From a virus, in the IMG/VR virus record IMGVR_UViG_3300022745_000104, positions 1 to 35,211 of that record: a stretch of DNA of 35,211 nucleotides, one strand, 5' to 3'. Within the stretch, counting starts at the first letter, position 1, and every line of letters begins with the position of its first letter. The notes under the pieces are model-generated. The model had not been told where the DNA came from. It did not search any database and was given only the letters and a program-made list of their open reading frames with translations. Below, in pieces: positions 7,186-14,866 of the stretch. The translations under genes were made by a program, and so were the position numbers.

Positions 7186-7761
7186 ATGGCACTGCATCGA
7201 ATCATGATCGATGTCAACCTGACGACGAACCAATGGAGGGACCAGCCGATGGACGGCGCCGACGTCATCGTGTGGCTGGAGGATGGCACCAGCACGCTGG
7301 GAGCATTCGCCGATGGCGAGTGGATCGACGCGACCGGCATGGCCTTCCGCCACCGGGGAGACGTTGTTCGCGCATGGGCACCGTTCCCGAAGTTGTTCGA
7401 CTCCATGCCGGTCAACGGCGGTCGCCGCATCGCCTCAGGCGCCCGGCATCTCGACCCGGCCCGGCGGTCGTCGTTGGTCGACCACGCAGAGAGTCGCCGC
7501 ACCAAGGCCGCAATCAGGGAGCTGGAACAGAAGGTGACGGCCTTGGAGCAACAGCTCCAGGCTGCAAAGCCGAAGGCTTGGCAGGTCTTCGTCACCGGCT
7601 CGAACGATGTGTACCGGCACGCCGATGAACTGACCGCACATCGCCAGGCCAATGGGATCAACAAGGCCCACTTGGCCGACAGCCTCTTGCACCCTGAACC
7701 GCCGGATCAGATGCTGGTGATCGCTACGGTGTCCCCGCTGGCGGAAGGCGGTGCCGCATGA
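7186..7761 (+). CDS. Hypothetical early protein with coiled coil
   Basis: This is a 191-residue protein. The N-terminal half (IMIDVNLTTNQWRD, DVIVWLEDGTSTLGAF, MAFRHRGDVVRAWAPFP) looks like a small beta domain often found alone in phage early regions. A coiled coil follows (KAAIRELEQKVTALEQQLQA, about residues 106-125), and the C-terminal part is hydrophilic. The ATG at 7186 is preceded by GAGGAG. It overlaps the Mor-like gene at ATGA. Function is unknown. Confidence 0.7.
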   Translation: MALHRIMIDVNLTTNQWRDQPMDGADVIVWLEDGTSTLGAFADGEWIDATGMAFRHRGDVVRAWAPFPKLFDSMPVNGGRRIASGARHLDPARRSSLVDHAESRRTKAAIRELEQKVTALEQQLQAAKPKAWQVFVTGSNDVYRHADELTAHRQANGINKAHLADSLLHPEPPDQMLVIATVSPLAEGGAA

Positions 7762-8273
7762 ACGCCGACATCGTGCCGCCGCCGGCCCGCATCACGGCCG
7801 ATGACCTGGAGACGCTGCGGCACCTGCTGCCGCCGAGCGCCGTCGAGATCGTTCGAGCTGTGGGCGATGCGGGCGCCACGGCGCTGCTGCACCGCTGGCC
7901 CGGCGTCCAGATCTCGGTGCCCAAGCACCCGGACGCCAACCCGGCGGGCATGCGCCGCTGGGCTCAGATCGCCGAGGTTGTCGGCGAGTCCCTGATGCCG
8001 CGGCTGGCGGCGCAGTTCGGGGGGACGGTGCTGGAGATCCCGGTTTGCCGGGACCTGCTGACCGAGAAGCGCAACCGCTGGCTGCGCCGCCGCTTCGATG
8101 ACCTGGTCGACCCGCACGGGGCGGCCATGGCTGCCAGCCAGGCCGTCTACGAGCTGGGCCTCGCGCTGGCCGAGGCCGGCCAGACGATGACCTGGCGCCA
8201 GATCCAGCTCGTCGTTGATCGCACCGACGCTTTGCCTGATGACCGGCAGGGCGATCTCTTTCAAACCACCTGA
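7758..8273 (+). CDS. Mor-like transcription activator
   Basis: This 171-residue protein resembles the Mor/C activators of Mu-like phages. It has an alpha-beta N-terminal part with RWPGVQISVPK, GMRRWAQIAEVVGESLMPRL and GGTVLEIPVCRDLLTEKRN. The basic C-terminal segment should hold the DNA-binding helices, and the last residues (RQGDLF) are typical of the family. It would activate transcription of late or middle genes from promoters that lack a good -35 box. Only one such gene is present, so it may serve the functions of both Mor and C, as proposed for D3112/B3 types. The gene overlaps its upstream neighbour. Confidence 0.75.
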   Translation: MNADIVPPPARITADDLETLRHLLPPSAVEIVRAVGDAGATALLHRWPGVQISVPKHPDANPAGMRRWAQIAEVVGESLMPRLAAQFGGTVLEIPVCRDLLTEKRNRWLRRRFDDLVDPHGAAMAASQAVYELGLALAEAGQTMTWRQIQLVVDRTDALPDDRQGDLFQTT

Positions 8274-8282
8274 GGAGGACAC

Positions 8283-8912
8283 ATGTCCCAGACCACCAAG
8301 ACCACCCCGCCCCCCGAGGGCTACATGCGCGATGCCATGGGCCGCCTCGTCCCCAACGAAATGGTGCGGCCGATCGACAAGCTGCGCGACCAGACCGTGA
8401 TCAAGATCGTCGAGGACGCTGTGCGGCTGCGCGCCGCCCTGGAGGCCTTCAAGCTCGCGGCGTTCTCGGACATCGCCGAGTTCGTCGCCACCAGCGCCGA
8501 GCAGTTCGACAGCCAGGTCGGCGGCACCAAGGGGAACGTGACGCTGCGCAGCTACGACGGCCGTTACAAGGTCGAGCGCGCGATCCAGGAACACCTGGCA
8601 TTCGATGAACGCCTGCAGGCGGCCAAGTCCCTGATCGACGGCTGCATCGAACGCTGGTCCGAGGGCTCCCGCCCGGAGATCAAGGTGCTCGTCAATGACG
8701 CGTTCCAGGTCGACAAGCAAGGCCGCATCTCGACCAACCGCGTGCTGGGCCTGCGCCGCTTGGAGATCAACGACGAGACCTGGCGCGCCGCCATGGACGC
8801 GATCGCACAGAGCGTGACCGTTGTCGGCAGCCGCGCTTACGTGCGCCTGTACGAGCGCGTCGGCGACACCGACCGCTACGAGCCGATCACGCTGGACATC
8901 GCCTCACTCTGA
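8283..8912 (+). CDS. DUF3164-family protein
   Basis: This 209-residue protein has the DUF3164 pattern: GYMRDAMGRLVPNEMVRPIDKLRDQTV near the N-terminus, a long central helix, GGTKGNVTLRSYDGRYKVER in the middle, and a conserved C-terminus with RISTNRVLGLRRLEI and RAYVRLYER. The family is widespread in Mu-like phages; a link to sulfate or DNA metabolism has been suggested by annotation only, and no activity is established. GAGGAGGACAC precedes the ATG. It is part of the early operon. Confidence 0.88.
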   Translation: MSQTTKTTPPPEGYMRDAMGRLVPNEMVRPIDKLRDQTVIKIVEDAVRLRAALEAFKLAAFSDIAEFVATSAEQFDSQVGGTKGNVTLRSYDGRYKVERAIQEHLAFDERLQAAKSLIDGCIERWSEGSRPEIKVLVNDAFQVDKQGRISTNRVLGLRRLEINDETWRAAMDAIAQSVTVVGSRAYVRLYERVGDTDRYEPITLDIASL

Positions 8913-8921
8913 CCGGGAGCC

Positions 8922-9212
8922 ATGAACATGCAGACCCAAACGCAATCTGAACCTCTCAGCGGACACGCTGACCCGTTGTCCATCTGCGACGTCTCCGTCC
9001 TGCGTGCTGCCCTGGTGCGCGCCAACGGCGAGCTGGTGAACTGCCAGATGCAGATCAAGGCCCGTGAGCGCCTGATCGATAGCCTGGCCAGCCAGATCGC
9101 CGTGATCGTCAACGCCAAGCTGGCCCGCGGTGAGCGCGGCGTGCTCGACGCCGTCGAGGCGATGATCCAGCGCCACGTGATCCTCAGCCCGGCCGCTGAG
9201 GAGGTGCACTGA
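8922..9212 (+). CDS. Small hypothetical protein
   Basis: This 96-residue protein is helical, with a possible short coiled coil in the middle (RANGELVNCQMQIKARERLI). No signal or membrane segment is seen. It starts 9 bases after the DUF3164 gene with GGGAGCC upstream. It was not matched to a known family. Confidence 0.6.
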   Translation: MNMQTQTQSEPLSGHADPLSICDVSVLRAALVRANGELVNCQMQIKARERLIDSLASQIAVIVNAKLARGERGVLDAVEAMIQRHVILSPAAEEVH

Positions 9213-9213
9213 A

Positions 9214-9447
9214 ATGGCGACCACCAGCACCAGAACCGCCGACCTGGTCGGCAAGCTGCAGGTCAACAACTCCGGCGCGTGGAAGACGATCAGCATGTTC
9301 GATCCGCGCGACGCGGCCGCGAAGAAGCTGGTCAGCCAGGCGGTGACCGCCCTGTGCCGCGTCAACCCCACGTTCAGCTGGCGCCTGGACCTGGGCGACC
9401 AGGTCGAGTACTGGGAGCGCGAGAACGGGATCTGGAGGGCTCGCTGA
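9214..9447 (+). CDS. Small hypothetical protein
   Basis: This 77-residue protein starts just after the preceding stop. The sequence has short beta-like segments (LVGKLQVNNSGAWKTISMFD and WRLDLGDQVEYWERENGIWR), which suggests a small beta fold. Its stop overlaps the next ATG. No function is assigned. GAGGAGGTG lies upstream of the start. Confidence 0.6.
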   Translation: MATTSTRTADLVGKLQVNNSGAWKTISMFDPRDAAAKKLVSQAVTALCRVNPTFSWRLDLGDQVEYWERENGIWRAR

Positions 9448-9728
9448 TGGCCACGATGCCCAAGCAGATCGCGAAGCTCTCGGTCGGCCACACCGACATC
9501 CTGCTGCCCGCGGACAAGGCGCTGAAGGTCGCGGCGCTGCTGATCGGTGCGGTACAGTGCCGTTACTCCGGTAGCTTCAGGCATGACATGGAGGATGATT
9601 TCCAAGGCGCGATGTATCTCGCCGAGGGTCCGGTGAGAGTCGAGATCGAGATGCTGCGCAGCAGCCAGGTGATCGCACCGGCCAGCCCCAAGTCCAAGCC
9701 GCGGGCACTGCCCGGTCCCACCGACTGA
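9447..9728 (+). CDS. Small hypothetical protein, last early gene
   Basis: This 93-residue protein begins at an ATG overlapping the previous stop. It has a hydrophobic helix ADKALKVAALLIGAVQC and a basic Ser/Pro-rich tail. It is the last gene before the terminator at 9781. The function is not recognised. An AGTAACGG variant of the dispersed motif lies inside it in reverse orientation (9560-9567). Confidence 0.6.
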   Translation: MATMPKQIAKLSVGHTDILLPADKALKVAALLIGAVQCRYSGSFRHDMEDDFQGAMYLAEGPVRVEIEMLRSSQVIAPASPKSKPRALPGPTD

Positions 9729-9735
9729 TTTCTGC

Positions 9736-9777
9736 GACCTGTCACCCTCCCACAGGTCTCCGGGAAACTCCCCCCGG
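9736..9777 (+). other. Two small hairpins before the early terminator
   Basis: GACCTGT at 9736-9742 pairs with ACAGGTC at 9752-9758. CCGGG at 9760-9764 pairs with CCCGG at 9773-9777. Neither is followed by a U-run. They precede the strong terminator and may help to end or protect the early transcript. Confidence 0.5.
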
Positions 9778-9780
9778 TTC

Positions 9781-9813
9781 AAGCCGCTGAGCATTGCGCT
9801 CAGCGGCTTTTTT
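9781..9813 (+). terminator. Strong rho-independent terminator ending the early operon
   Basis: AAGCCGCTGAGC at 9781-9792 pairs perfectly with GCTCAGCGGCTT at 9798-9809, a 12-bp stem with a 5-base loop. It is followed by an uninterrupted run of T to 9813. It separates early genes from the lysis and late genes. Confidence 0.92.
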
Positions 9814-9923
9814 CATGTCCTCCCGAAACGTCGCGCGCTGCGCCGGCGTGACCCTGGCCAGCACGATGAGGCCTCACGCGATCAACAGGTTCGCTGTGCT
9901 GAAACCAAACCTCGGGAGGCCCC
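9814..9923 (+). promoter_or_regulatory. Probable late promoter region before the holin gene
   Basis: This gap lies between the early terminator and the lysis operon, where Mu has its Plys promoter. No clear sigma-70 boxes are seen, as expected of an activator-dependent promoter. A 24-base element at 9819-9842 matches 18457-18480 at 20 of 24 positions. CGGGAGG before the holin ATG is a strong ribosome site. The first bases of the element (CCTCCC, 9819-9824) are complementary to that ribosome site (GGGAGG, 9914-9919). Confidence 0.5.
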
Positions 9924-10298
9924 ATGCTCAATCTGAAATTGCCCCGGCTGTCCGGCTGGATCGTGCTCGCGCTGCTGCTGATCGGCATCGTGCTGCTCGT
10001 CGCGCCGCAGCAGGTGCCGGTGATGATCTACAAGCTCGCCCTGGTCAGCCTGGCGGGCCTGGCCGGCTACTGGCTGGACCGCAGCCTGTTCCCCTACGCC
10101 CGTCCCGATCAGCTGATGGCCAAGGCCTGGCCGCCGGCCGGATCCGAGCCGCCGCAGGAACTGGAAACTGATGAGGGAGTGATCCAGGGAACCCTGGTGG
10201 ACTTCAACCAGGGCGAGTGCACGGCCTTCTCGGCGGCGATGCTGCGCCGCGCGTTGATCGTGGCGGGCGCCATGCTGGCCATCGGCCTGGGGGCCTGA
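9924..10298 (+). CDS. Probable holin
   Basis: This 124-residue protein has three hydrophobic segments: about residues 11-27 (GWIVLALLLIGIVLLVA), 31-51 (VPVMIYKLALVSLAGLAGYWL) and 108-124 (LIVAGAMLAIGLGA). It lies two bases before the lytic transglycosylase. The position at the head of the lysis cassette and the hydrophobic pattern support a holin that would open the inner membrane. It belongs to the putative holin type found in B3/BcepMu-like phages. The class is inferred from context. Confidence 0.7.
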   Translation: MLNLKLPRLSGWIVLALLLIGIVLLVAPQQVPVMIYKLALVSLAGLAGYWLDRSLFPYARPDQLMAKAWPPAGSEPPQELETDEGVIQGTLVDFNQGECTAFSAAMLRRALIVAGAMLAIGLGA

Positions 10299-10299
10299 C

Positions 10300-10983
10300 A
10301 TGAGCCGCGCGATCAACCGATGCGTCGTCGGGGTGCTCACCACCATGCTGATGTGCGTGGGCTGGGCCCTGCTGATGGCTGCTGCGGCCCTGGTGTTCCC
10401 GCCCGCGGCCCGCGCCGGCGAGAACCCGGTGCCCACCGCTGCCGCGCGCCTTCGGGGTGACCTGGTGCGCGAGGCCCACGCCCAGTGGGGCCTGGACGCG
10501 CCTGTGGCCGTCCTGGCGGCACAGGTGCACCAGGAGAGCGGGTGGAACCCCGAGGCCGTCAGCCGCGTGGGCGCCCGTGGCCTGGGCCAGTTCATGCCGG
10601 CCACGGCCCGCTGGTGGTGCGACCAGCACCGCTACAGCCTGGCCGACTGCCAGCCCACGAACCCCACCTGGGCCCTGCGCGCCCTGGTGGGCTATGACCG
10701 ATGGTTGTGGGACCGACTCCCCGAAGCGGCGCAGTCGCCGGGCGGCGATGCCGACCGCATGTGGGCGACCCTGCGGGCCTACAACGGCGGCCTGGGCAAC
10801 TGGCGCGCGGAGGCCGCCCTGGCCGCCGGCCGGCGCCGGCAGGACATCGATGCCGCGTGCGGCCGTGCCCGGCGTGCCGCGCAGTTCTGCCCCGAGAACC
10901 TGGGTTACCCCCGGGTCATCTTGGTGCAGCGCCAGGCGATCTACCGCACGTGGGGCGGGACGCTCGACTTGCGCGGGGAGTAA
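10300..10983 (+). CDS. Endolysin, lytic transglycosylase (SLT domain) with signal sequence
   Basis: This 227-residue enzyme would cleave peptidoglycan at host lysis. The SLT-type domain has the catalytic glutamate E79 in QVHQESGWNPEAVS and the conserved GARGLGQFMPATA, then AYNGG. The N-terminus is a hydrophobic export signal (VGVLTTMLMCVGWALLMAAAALV) ending in PPAARAGE, which suggests cleavage after ARA. Export by the Sec pathway would make it less dependent on the holin. The gene follows the holin by one base and its stop forms an AGTAACGC site. Confidence 0.9.
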   Translation: MSRAINRCVVGVLTTMLMCVGWALLMAAAALVFPPAARAGENPVPTAAARLRGDLVREAHAQWGLDAPVAVLAAQVHQESGWNPEAVSRVGARGLGQFMPATARWWCDQHRYSLADCQPTNPTWALRALVGYDRWLWDRLPEAAQSPGGDADRMWATLRAYNGGLGNWRAEAALAAGRRRQDIDAACGRARRAAQFCPENLGYPRVILVQRQAIYRTWGGTLDLRGE

Positions 10984-10986
10984 CGC
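10979..10986 (+). promoter_or_regulatory. AGTAACGC site at the endolysin stop
   Basis: The TAA of this copy is the endolysin stop codon, and the Rz start codon follows immediately at 10987. It is oriented with transcription. Confidence 0.5.
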
Positions 10987-11559
10987 ATGTGCCTGATCCC
11001 CTCACCCATCCAGGCCCCCCGGGCTGGCCTGCTGTTCCTGGCGGCCTGTGCTGCGGCGATCACGGGCGCCGCCGTCATGCACCAGATCGACCGCGTCGAG
11101 ATCGCCCATTTGCACCAGGCTGCGGCCGAGCGTGAGCGAGAGCTGGCCACCCGCGCACTGCGCGTGCACGAGCAGGCCGACGACGCCGCGGCGCTCGCCC
11201 AGGCCGCCTACGACTCGGCCAGCTTGGCCATCGATCAACTCATGCAGGAGCGAGACCATGCGATCACTGCTGCGGCCACTGGCCGTGCTTGCCTTGGCAG
11301 CCGCGTGCTGCGCGTGCTCGACGGTGCCCCAGGAGTCAGCGTTGCTGGTCTGCCCAGCGCCGCCTCAGGCGCTGCTGACGCCGCTGCCGCCGCTTCCACC
11401 GATCCCGACCAGGCGGATGGCGACCAGATCGCAACGGACGCCGACGTTGCTGCCTGGGCCGTCGCCGCCGGCGGGCAGTACGAGCAATGCCGAGCCCGGA
11501 TCGTCGCCCTGAACTCCTACTTCAGCCGGCTGGCCACGGCCGAGAAAGATCGTCCGTGA
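10987..11559 (+). CDS. Rz: Inner-membrane spanin subunit Rz
   Basis: This 190-residue protein has one N-terminal membrane segment (AGLLFLAACAAAITGAAV, about residues 13-30), then a long charged periplasmic helix (QAAAERERELATRALRVHEQ...) typical of Rz. The C-terminal part is Ala/Asp-rich, followed by a short helix. It would bridge to the outer-membrane lipoprotein Rz1 and fuse the two membranes at lysis. Rz1 is encoded inside it in another frame. The stop overlaps the GTG of the next gene (GTGA). Confidence 0.8.
   Translation: MCLIPSPIQAPRAGLLFLAACAAAITGAAVMHQIDRVEIAHLHQAAAERERELATRALRVHEQADDAAALAQAAYDSASLAIDQLMQERDHAITAAATGRACLGSRVLRVLDGAPGVSVAGLPSAASGAADAAAAASTDPDQADGDQIATDADVAAWAVAAGGQYEQCRARIVALNSYFSRLATAEKDRP
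11258..11512 (+). CDS. Rz1: Embedded outer-membrane spanin lipoprotein Rz1
   Basis: This 84-residue protein is encoded wholly inside Rz in a different frame. Its start is supported by CAGGAGCGAGACC before the ATG at 11258. The N-terminus is a lipoprotein signal (LLRPLAVLALAAACCAC) with a lipobox ending in Cys. A proline-rich stretch follows (PAPPQALLTPLPPLPPIP), which is characteristic of Rz1. It would be lipidated and sorted to the outer membrane. Confidence 0.85.
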   Translation: MRSLLRPLAVLALAAACCACSTVPQESALLVCPAPPQALLTPLPPLPPIPTRRMATRSQRTPTLLPGPSPPAGSTSNAEPGSSP

Positions 11560-11873
11560 CCACCTATGAACTCGCCATCACCACAGTCGCCGTGGTCAAC
11601 CTGGTGCTCAACCTGAGCCTCTTCCAGGCCAACCGGCACAAGGCCAGCACGGAGCGCGTCGAGCGCATGCGCAGCGACATCGATGACCACGCGCTGCGCC
11701 TAGCCAGGATCGATGCCCACCTGCAGAACTCGCCGTCGCACGACCACCTGAGCGAGATCTACGAGCAGCTCAACCGCACGCGCGACCAGGTCGGTCGCAT
11801 GGCGGGCGAGCTGGAGCAGGTCAACCGCAATCTGCAGATGCTGCTCAACCACCAACTGAAGGGGCCCCACTGA
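11556..11873 (+). CDS. Mu gp25-like protein (DUF2730)
   Basis: This 105-residue protein begins at a GTG that overlaps the Rz stop. It has an N-terminal hydrophobic segment (ELAITTVAVVNLVLNLSLF) followed by a coiled coil (STERVERMRSDIDDHALRLARIDAH, and later EIYEQLNRTRDQVGRMAGEL). This is the layout of the DUF2730 family found between lysis and terminase genes in Mu-like phages. The role is not known. The stop overlaps the next ATG (TGATG). Confidence 0.8.
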   Translation: MTTYELAITTVAVVNLVLNLSLFQANRHKASTERVERMRSDIDDHALRLARIDAHLQNSPSHDHLSEIYEQLNRTRDQVGRMAGELEQVNRNLQMLLNHQLKGPH

Positions 11874-12139
11874 TGTCCACCGCGATCCCCCCGGAAGTGC
11901 GCCGCCGTCGCTCCATCGTCGCCAGCCTGTTCTTCGCGCCCGGCTGCACCGCGACCGTTCGCGAGCTGCGCGCCGACCTGGAGAGCGTCCACAACCTCAC
12001 CGCCAGCTCCGACCTGGTGCGCGGTGACATGACCTGGCTGCAGGAGCAGGGCCTGGTGATCTGGCGCGACGACACCGCCCAGCTCACCGAGCGCGGCCGC
12101 GACGTCGCCCGCAACTCCGCACCCTGGCCCGGCCAGTAA
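11873..12139 (+). CDS. Mu gp26-like small protein with winged-helix pattern
   Basis: This 88-residue protein starts in the stop of the upstream gene. The segment VRELRADLESVHNLTASSDLVRGDMTWLQEQGLVI looks like a winged helix. It belongs with the small proteins found before the terminase in Mu-like phages. The function is unknown but it may bind DNA during packaging. Its stop codon is the TAA of an AGTAACGC site. Confidence 0.78.
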   Translation: MSTAIPPEVRRRRSIVASLFFAPGCTATVRELRADLESVHNLTASSDLVRGDMTWLQEQGLVIWRDDTAQLTERGRDVARNSAPWPGQ

Positions 12140-12142
12140 CGC
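12135..12142 (+). promoter_or_regulatory. AGTAACGC site at a stop codon
   Basis: The TAA of the motif is the stop codon of the gp26-like gene. A 42-base gap without a gene follows. Confidence 0.5.
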
Positions 12143-12181
12143 GCCTGCCACCCCTTCCCCGCAACCTCTGGAGCCCCGAGC

Positions 12182-12730
12182 ATGACCCCTCCGACCGTCG
12201 GCCGCATCGTGCACGTTTACCCGTCCGGCCACACCAAGCCCTGCCCCTGCCTCATCACCGATGTTCACGGTGACCGCTGCATTTCGGTGGGCGGCTACTG
12301 GCCCAGCGGCCAGCCGTATTCGGCCACCAGCATCCGCTTGGTGCACGCGGATGACCAGGCGTACCCCGGCGAGACGCATGCCGTCTGGCCCCAGACCCAG
12401 CCGACCGCGCCGGCCGAGCTGCCGGCCGTGCGGCCCATGATCGGTGGCGATGCCGTCATGGACGCGCCGCCCCTGAAGGTCACGCCCGACCAGGTCGAAG
12501 CCGCCATCATGGGCGCGGACTACCACGTGTTCCCGGGCACCACGGTGACGGTCTGCTGTCTGCGCCTGGCCAACGGCTTCACGGTGGTCGGCGAGAGCGC
12601 ATGCGCTGATCCGCGCGAGTTCAAGGTCGAGACCGGCCGCGTCTACGCCTACGCCGACGCCAAGCGCAAGATCTGGGCGCTGGAAGGTTACCTGCTGCGT
12701 CAGCGCCTGCACGACGGCCGCGCCGAGTAA
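12182..12730 (+). CDS. Fused phage protein: N-terminal small beta domain plus gp49-like domain
   Basis: This is a 182-residue protein. Residues 1-60 (GRIVHVYPSGHTKPCPCLI, then RCISVGGYWPSGQPYSATS) resemble small beta-rich proteins that are usually separate in phages. Residues 98-178 match the gp49 family (VTPDQVEAAIMGADYHVFPG, LRLANGFTVVGESACADPRE, ARRKIW-like DAKRKIWALEGYLLRQRL). The linker is Pro/Ala-rich. The gp49 family has no known activity. The ATG follows GGAGCCCCGAGC. The stop lies in an AGTAACGC site. Confidence 0.78.
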   Translation: MTPPTVGRIVHVYPSGHTKPCPCLITDVHGDRCISVGGYWPSGQPYSATSIRLVHADDQAYPGETHAVWPQTQPTAPAELPAVRPMIGGDAVMDAPPLKVTPDQVEAAIMGADYHVFPGTTVTVCCLRLANGFTVVGESACADPREFKVETGRVYAYADAKRKIWALEGYLLRQRLHDGRAE

Positions 12731-12733
12731 CGC
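12726..12733 (+). promoter_or_regulatory. AGTAACGC site between stop and start
   Basis: The TAA is the stop of the gp49 fusion gene and the GTG of the gp27-like gene follows two bases after the octamer. Oriented with transcription. Confidence 0.5.
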
Positions 12734-12734
12734 C

Positions 12735-13238
12735 GTGGCGCATCCCAACGAAACCCGCCTGGCGCTGCGCGCCGCTTACCTGTCGGGCCTGCCGCTTGAG
12801 CAGGCCGCCGACAAGGCGGGCGTCAGCCTCGCCAGCGCGCGGCGATGGAAAGGTGAGGCGTCGGCCGAGGGCGACGACTGGGACAAGTTCCAGCGAGCGA
12901 GCCTGATCGTGGCCGGTGGCGGCTTTGACCAGGCCATGGGCCGTGTCGCTGCTGCGGTGATTCTGCGCAGCGAGGCGATCATGGAGAACCTGGCGTCAGC
13001 GCCCGACGTCGATCCGATCGAAGCGGCCAAGGCGATCGCGAGCCTGGCCGACAGCCTGGGCAAGGCCCAGGCCGCTGCCAAGCGCCTGATGCCCGAGACC
13101 GACCGCTACGGCATCGCCATGGATGTGCTCAAGCAGCTCATGGAGCACTCCATGAGCCGCAAGCCCGCTCTGGCGAACGAACTGGTGGAACTGATCGAAG
13201 GCTTCGGTGAGGAGCTGGGCAAGTCCTGGGGCGGCTGA
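12735..13238 (+). CDS. Mu gp27-like protein (DUF1804), small terminase candidate
   Basis: This 167-residue protein starts at GTG. The N-terminal HTH pattern ALRAAYLSGLPLEQAADKAGVSLASARRWKGEA is typical of the DUF1804 family. The remaining part is helical. The gene sits immediately before the large terminase and its stop overlaps that start codon (TGATG), which supports a role as small terminase subunit that recognises the packaging site at the left end. The role is inferred. Confidence 0.88.
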   Translation: MAHPNETRLALRAAYLSGLPLEQAADKAGVSLASARRWKGEASAEGDDWDKFQRASLIVAGGGFDQAMGRVAAAVILRSEAIMENLASAPDVDPIEAAKAIASLADSLGKAQAAAKRLMPETDRYGIAMDVLKQLMEHSMSRKPALANELVELIEGFGEELGKSWGG

Positions 13239-14866
13239 TGGCCAACAAGACCAGGCACAAGGAATTCGCGGCCAACCTGGCCGAGTTCGCCGCAGCGCTG
13301 CGCCAACGCATCGAGGCCGAGGTCAGCGGGTTCTCCCCCGACGCGAATGCGCGCGCGGAGCGTCGGCTGCGGTCCTACAAGGACTTCGGTTTCTTCGTCG
13401 GGACCTACTTCCCCCACTACGTCCGCAGCCCGCACCGCAGCCAGCTGCATGACTACCTGTTCGGCCGACTGGTCGAGATCGTCGAATCGCCCAAGAGCGA
13501 AGTCGACGCGATCGCAGCGCCCCGCGGCGAAGCCAAGTCGACGCTGGTCAGCCAGCTGTTCGTGCTCTGGTGCATCCTGACCGAGCGCAAGAAGTACCCG
13601 GTCATCGTGATGGACTCGATCGACCAGGCCTATCCGATGCTGGAGGCCATCAAGGCGGAGCTGGAGTTCAATCCGCGCCTGGCCATGGACTACCCGGAGG
13701 GGGTAGGCCCAGGCCGCGTCTGGCAATCCGGGACCGTTGTAACGCGGGGCAACGCGAAAATCCAGGTGGCCGGCAGCGGCAAGAAGCTGCGCGGCTTGCG
13801 GCACGGCCCGCACCGGCCCGACCTGGCTGTTCTCGACGACATCGAGAACGACGAACAGGTCCGCAACCCGGACCAGCGCGACAAGCTGCAGTCCTGGCTG
13901 ACCAAGACCGTGCTGCCGCTCGGCGGCGCTGTCGGGAAGTTCGACGTCGTCTACATCGGCACGATCCTGCATTACGACTCGGTGCTGAGCCGGACCCTGG
14001 CCAACAAGCTCTGGCGCTCGGCCCGGTTCAAGGCTCTGCTGCGCTGGCCCGACCGCATGGACCTGTGGGACCGCTGGGAGGAGCTGCTGCGCAACGACGG
14101 CGAGGAGGTGGCTGACGCCTACTACTCCAAGCACCAGGCCGCGATGGATGAAGGCTCCATCGTGAGTTGGAAGGCGCGGCCGCTGGTGGCCCTGATGAAG
14201 ATCCGCGCCCGGGACGGCCACGACACGTTCGACAGCGAATACCAGAACGACCCGGTCGCCGGCGACGGCGCGCCGTTCGCCAACATCATCCAGTTCTGGG
14301 TCAACAAGCTCGCGGACTGGGTGATGTTCGGGTCCTGCGACCCGTCGTTGGGGAAGGCCGGCGCCGGGCGTGACCCCAGCGCCCTGCTGGTCGGGGGGCT
14401 CAACCGGCAAACCGGAGTGTTGTCCGTCGTCGAGGCCCTGATCAAGAAGCGCCTGCCGGACACGATCATCACCGACGTCATCGACCTGCAGCGCGAATAC
14501 CGGTGCCTGCTCTGGGCCATCGAGGTTGTCCAGTTCCAGGAGTTCCTGCGCTCCGAACTCGTCAAGCGATCTGCCGCCGCGGGCATCCCGGTACCGGCCC
14601 GGGCAGTAACGCCGCACAGCGACAAGCTGCTGCGCATCGAGACCCTGCAGCCGCATGTGAAGAACGGGCTGATCCTGCTGCACCCGTCCCAGGTCACCCT
14701 GCTGTCCCAGCTGCGCCATTTCCCCAAAGCCGACCACGACGACGGCCCTGACGCGCTGCAGATGCTGTGGGCCATCGCGACCGGTGGCTTGGCGGCCATC
14801 GGCGTGGCAAGCCGCCCCCGCCGCCGCGCCGGTGCGCCCGGCGTTGACCTTCGAGGCTACTCATGA
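13238..14866 (+). CDS. Large terminase subunit (Mu gp28-like)
   Basis: This 542-residue motor pumps DNA into the head and cuts it. The ATPase domain has a Walker A-like APRGEAKST (residues 94-102) and Walker B DLAVLDDIENDE (about 195-206). The C-terminal nuclease has an acidic residue in FGSCDPS (D368) and the conserved HDDGPDALQ (500-508). The length is normal for the family. It overlaps both neighbours. Mu-like phages package by headful from the left end with host DNA attached; the right-hand host DNA follows naturally. Confidence 0.95.
   Translation: MANKTRHKEFAANLAEFAAALRQRIEAEVSGFSPDANARAERRLRSYKDFGFFVGTYFPHYVRSPHRSQLHDYLFGRLVEIVESPKSEVDAIAAPRGEAKSTLVSQLFVLWCILTERKKYPVIVMDSIDQAYPMLEAIKAELEFNPRLAMDYPEGVGPGRVWQSGTVVTRGNAKIQVAGSGKKLRGLRHGPHRPDLAVLDDIENDEQVRNPDQRDKLQSWLTKTVLPLGGAVGKFDVVYIGTILHYDSVLSRTLANKLWRSARFKALLRWPDRMDLWDRWEELLRNDGEEVADAYYSKHQAAMDEGSIVSWKARPLVALMKIRARDGHDTFDSEYQNDPVAGDGAPFANIIQFWVNKLADWVMFGSCDPSLGKAGAGRDPSALLVGGLNRQTGVLSVVEALIKKRLPDTIITDVIDLQREYRCLLWAIEVVQFQEFLRSELVKRSAAAGIPVPARAVTPHSDKLLRIETLQPHVKNGLILLHPSQVTLLSQLRHFPKADHDDGPDALQMLWAIATGGLAAIGVASRPRRRAGAPGVDLRGYS

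Noticed and set aside
13106-14737. A 543-residue frame antisense to the terminase
   Set aside because: It is a shadow frame. The sense strand has terminase ATPase and nuclease motifs.
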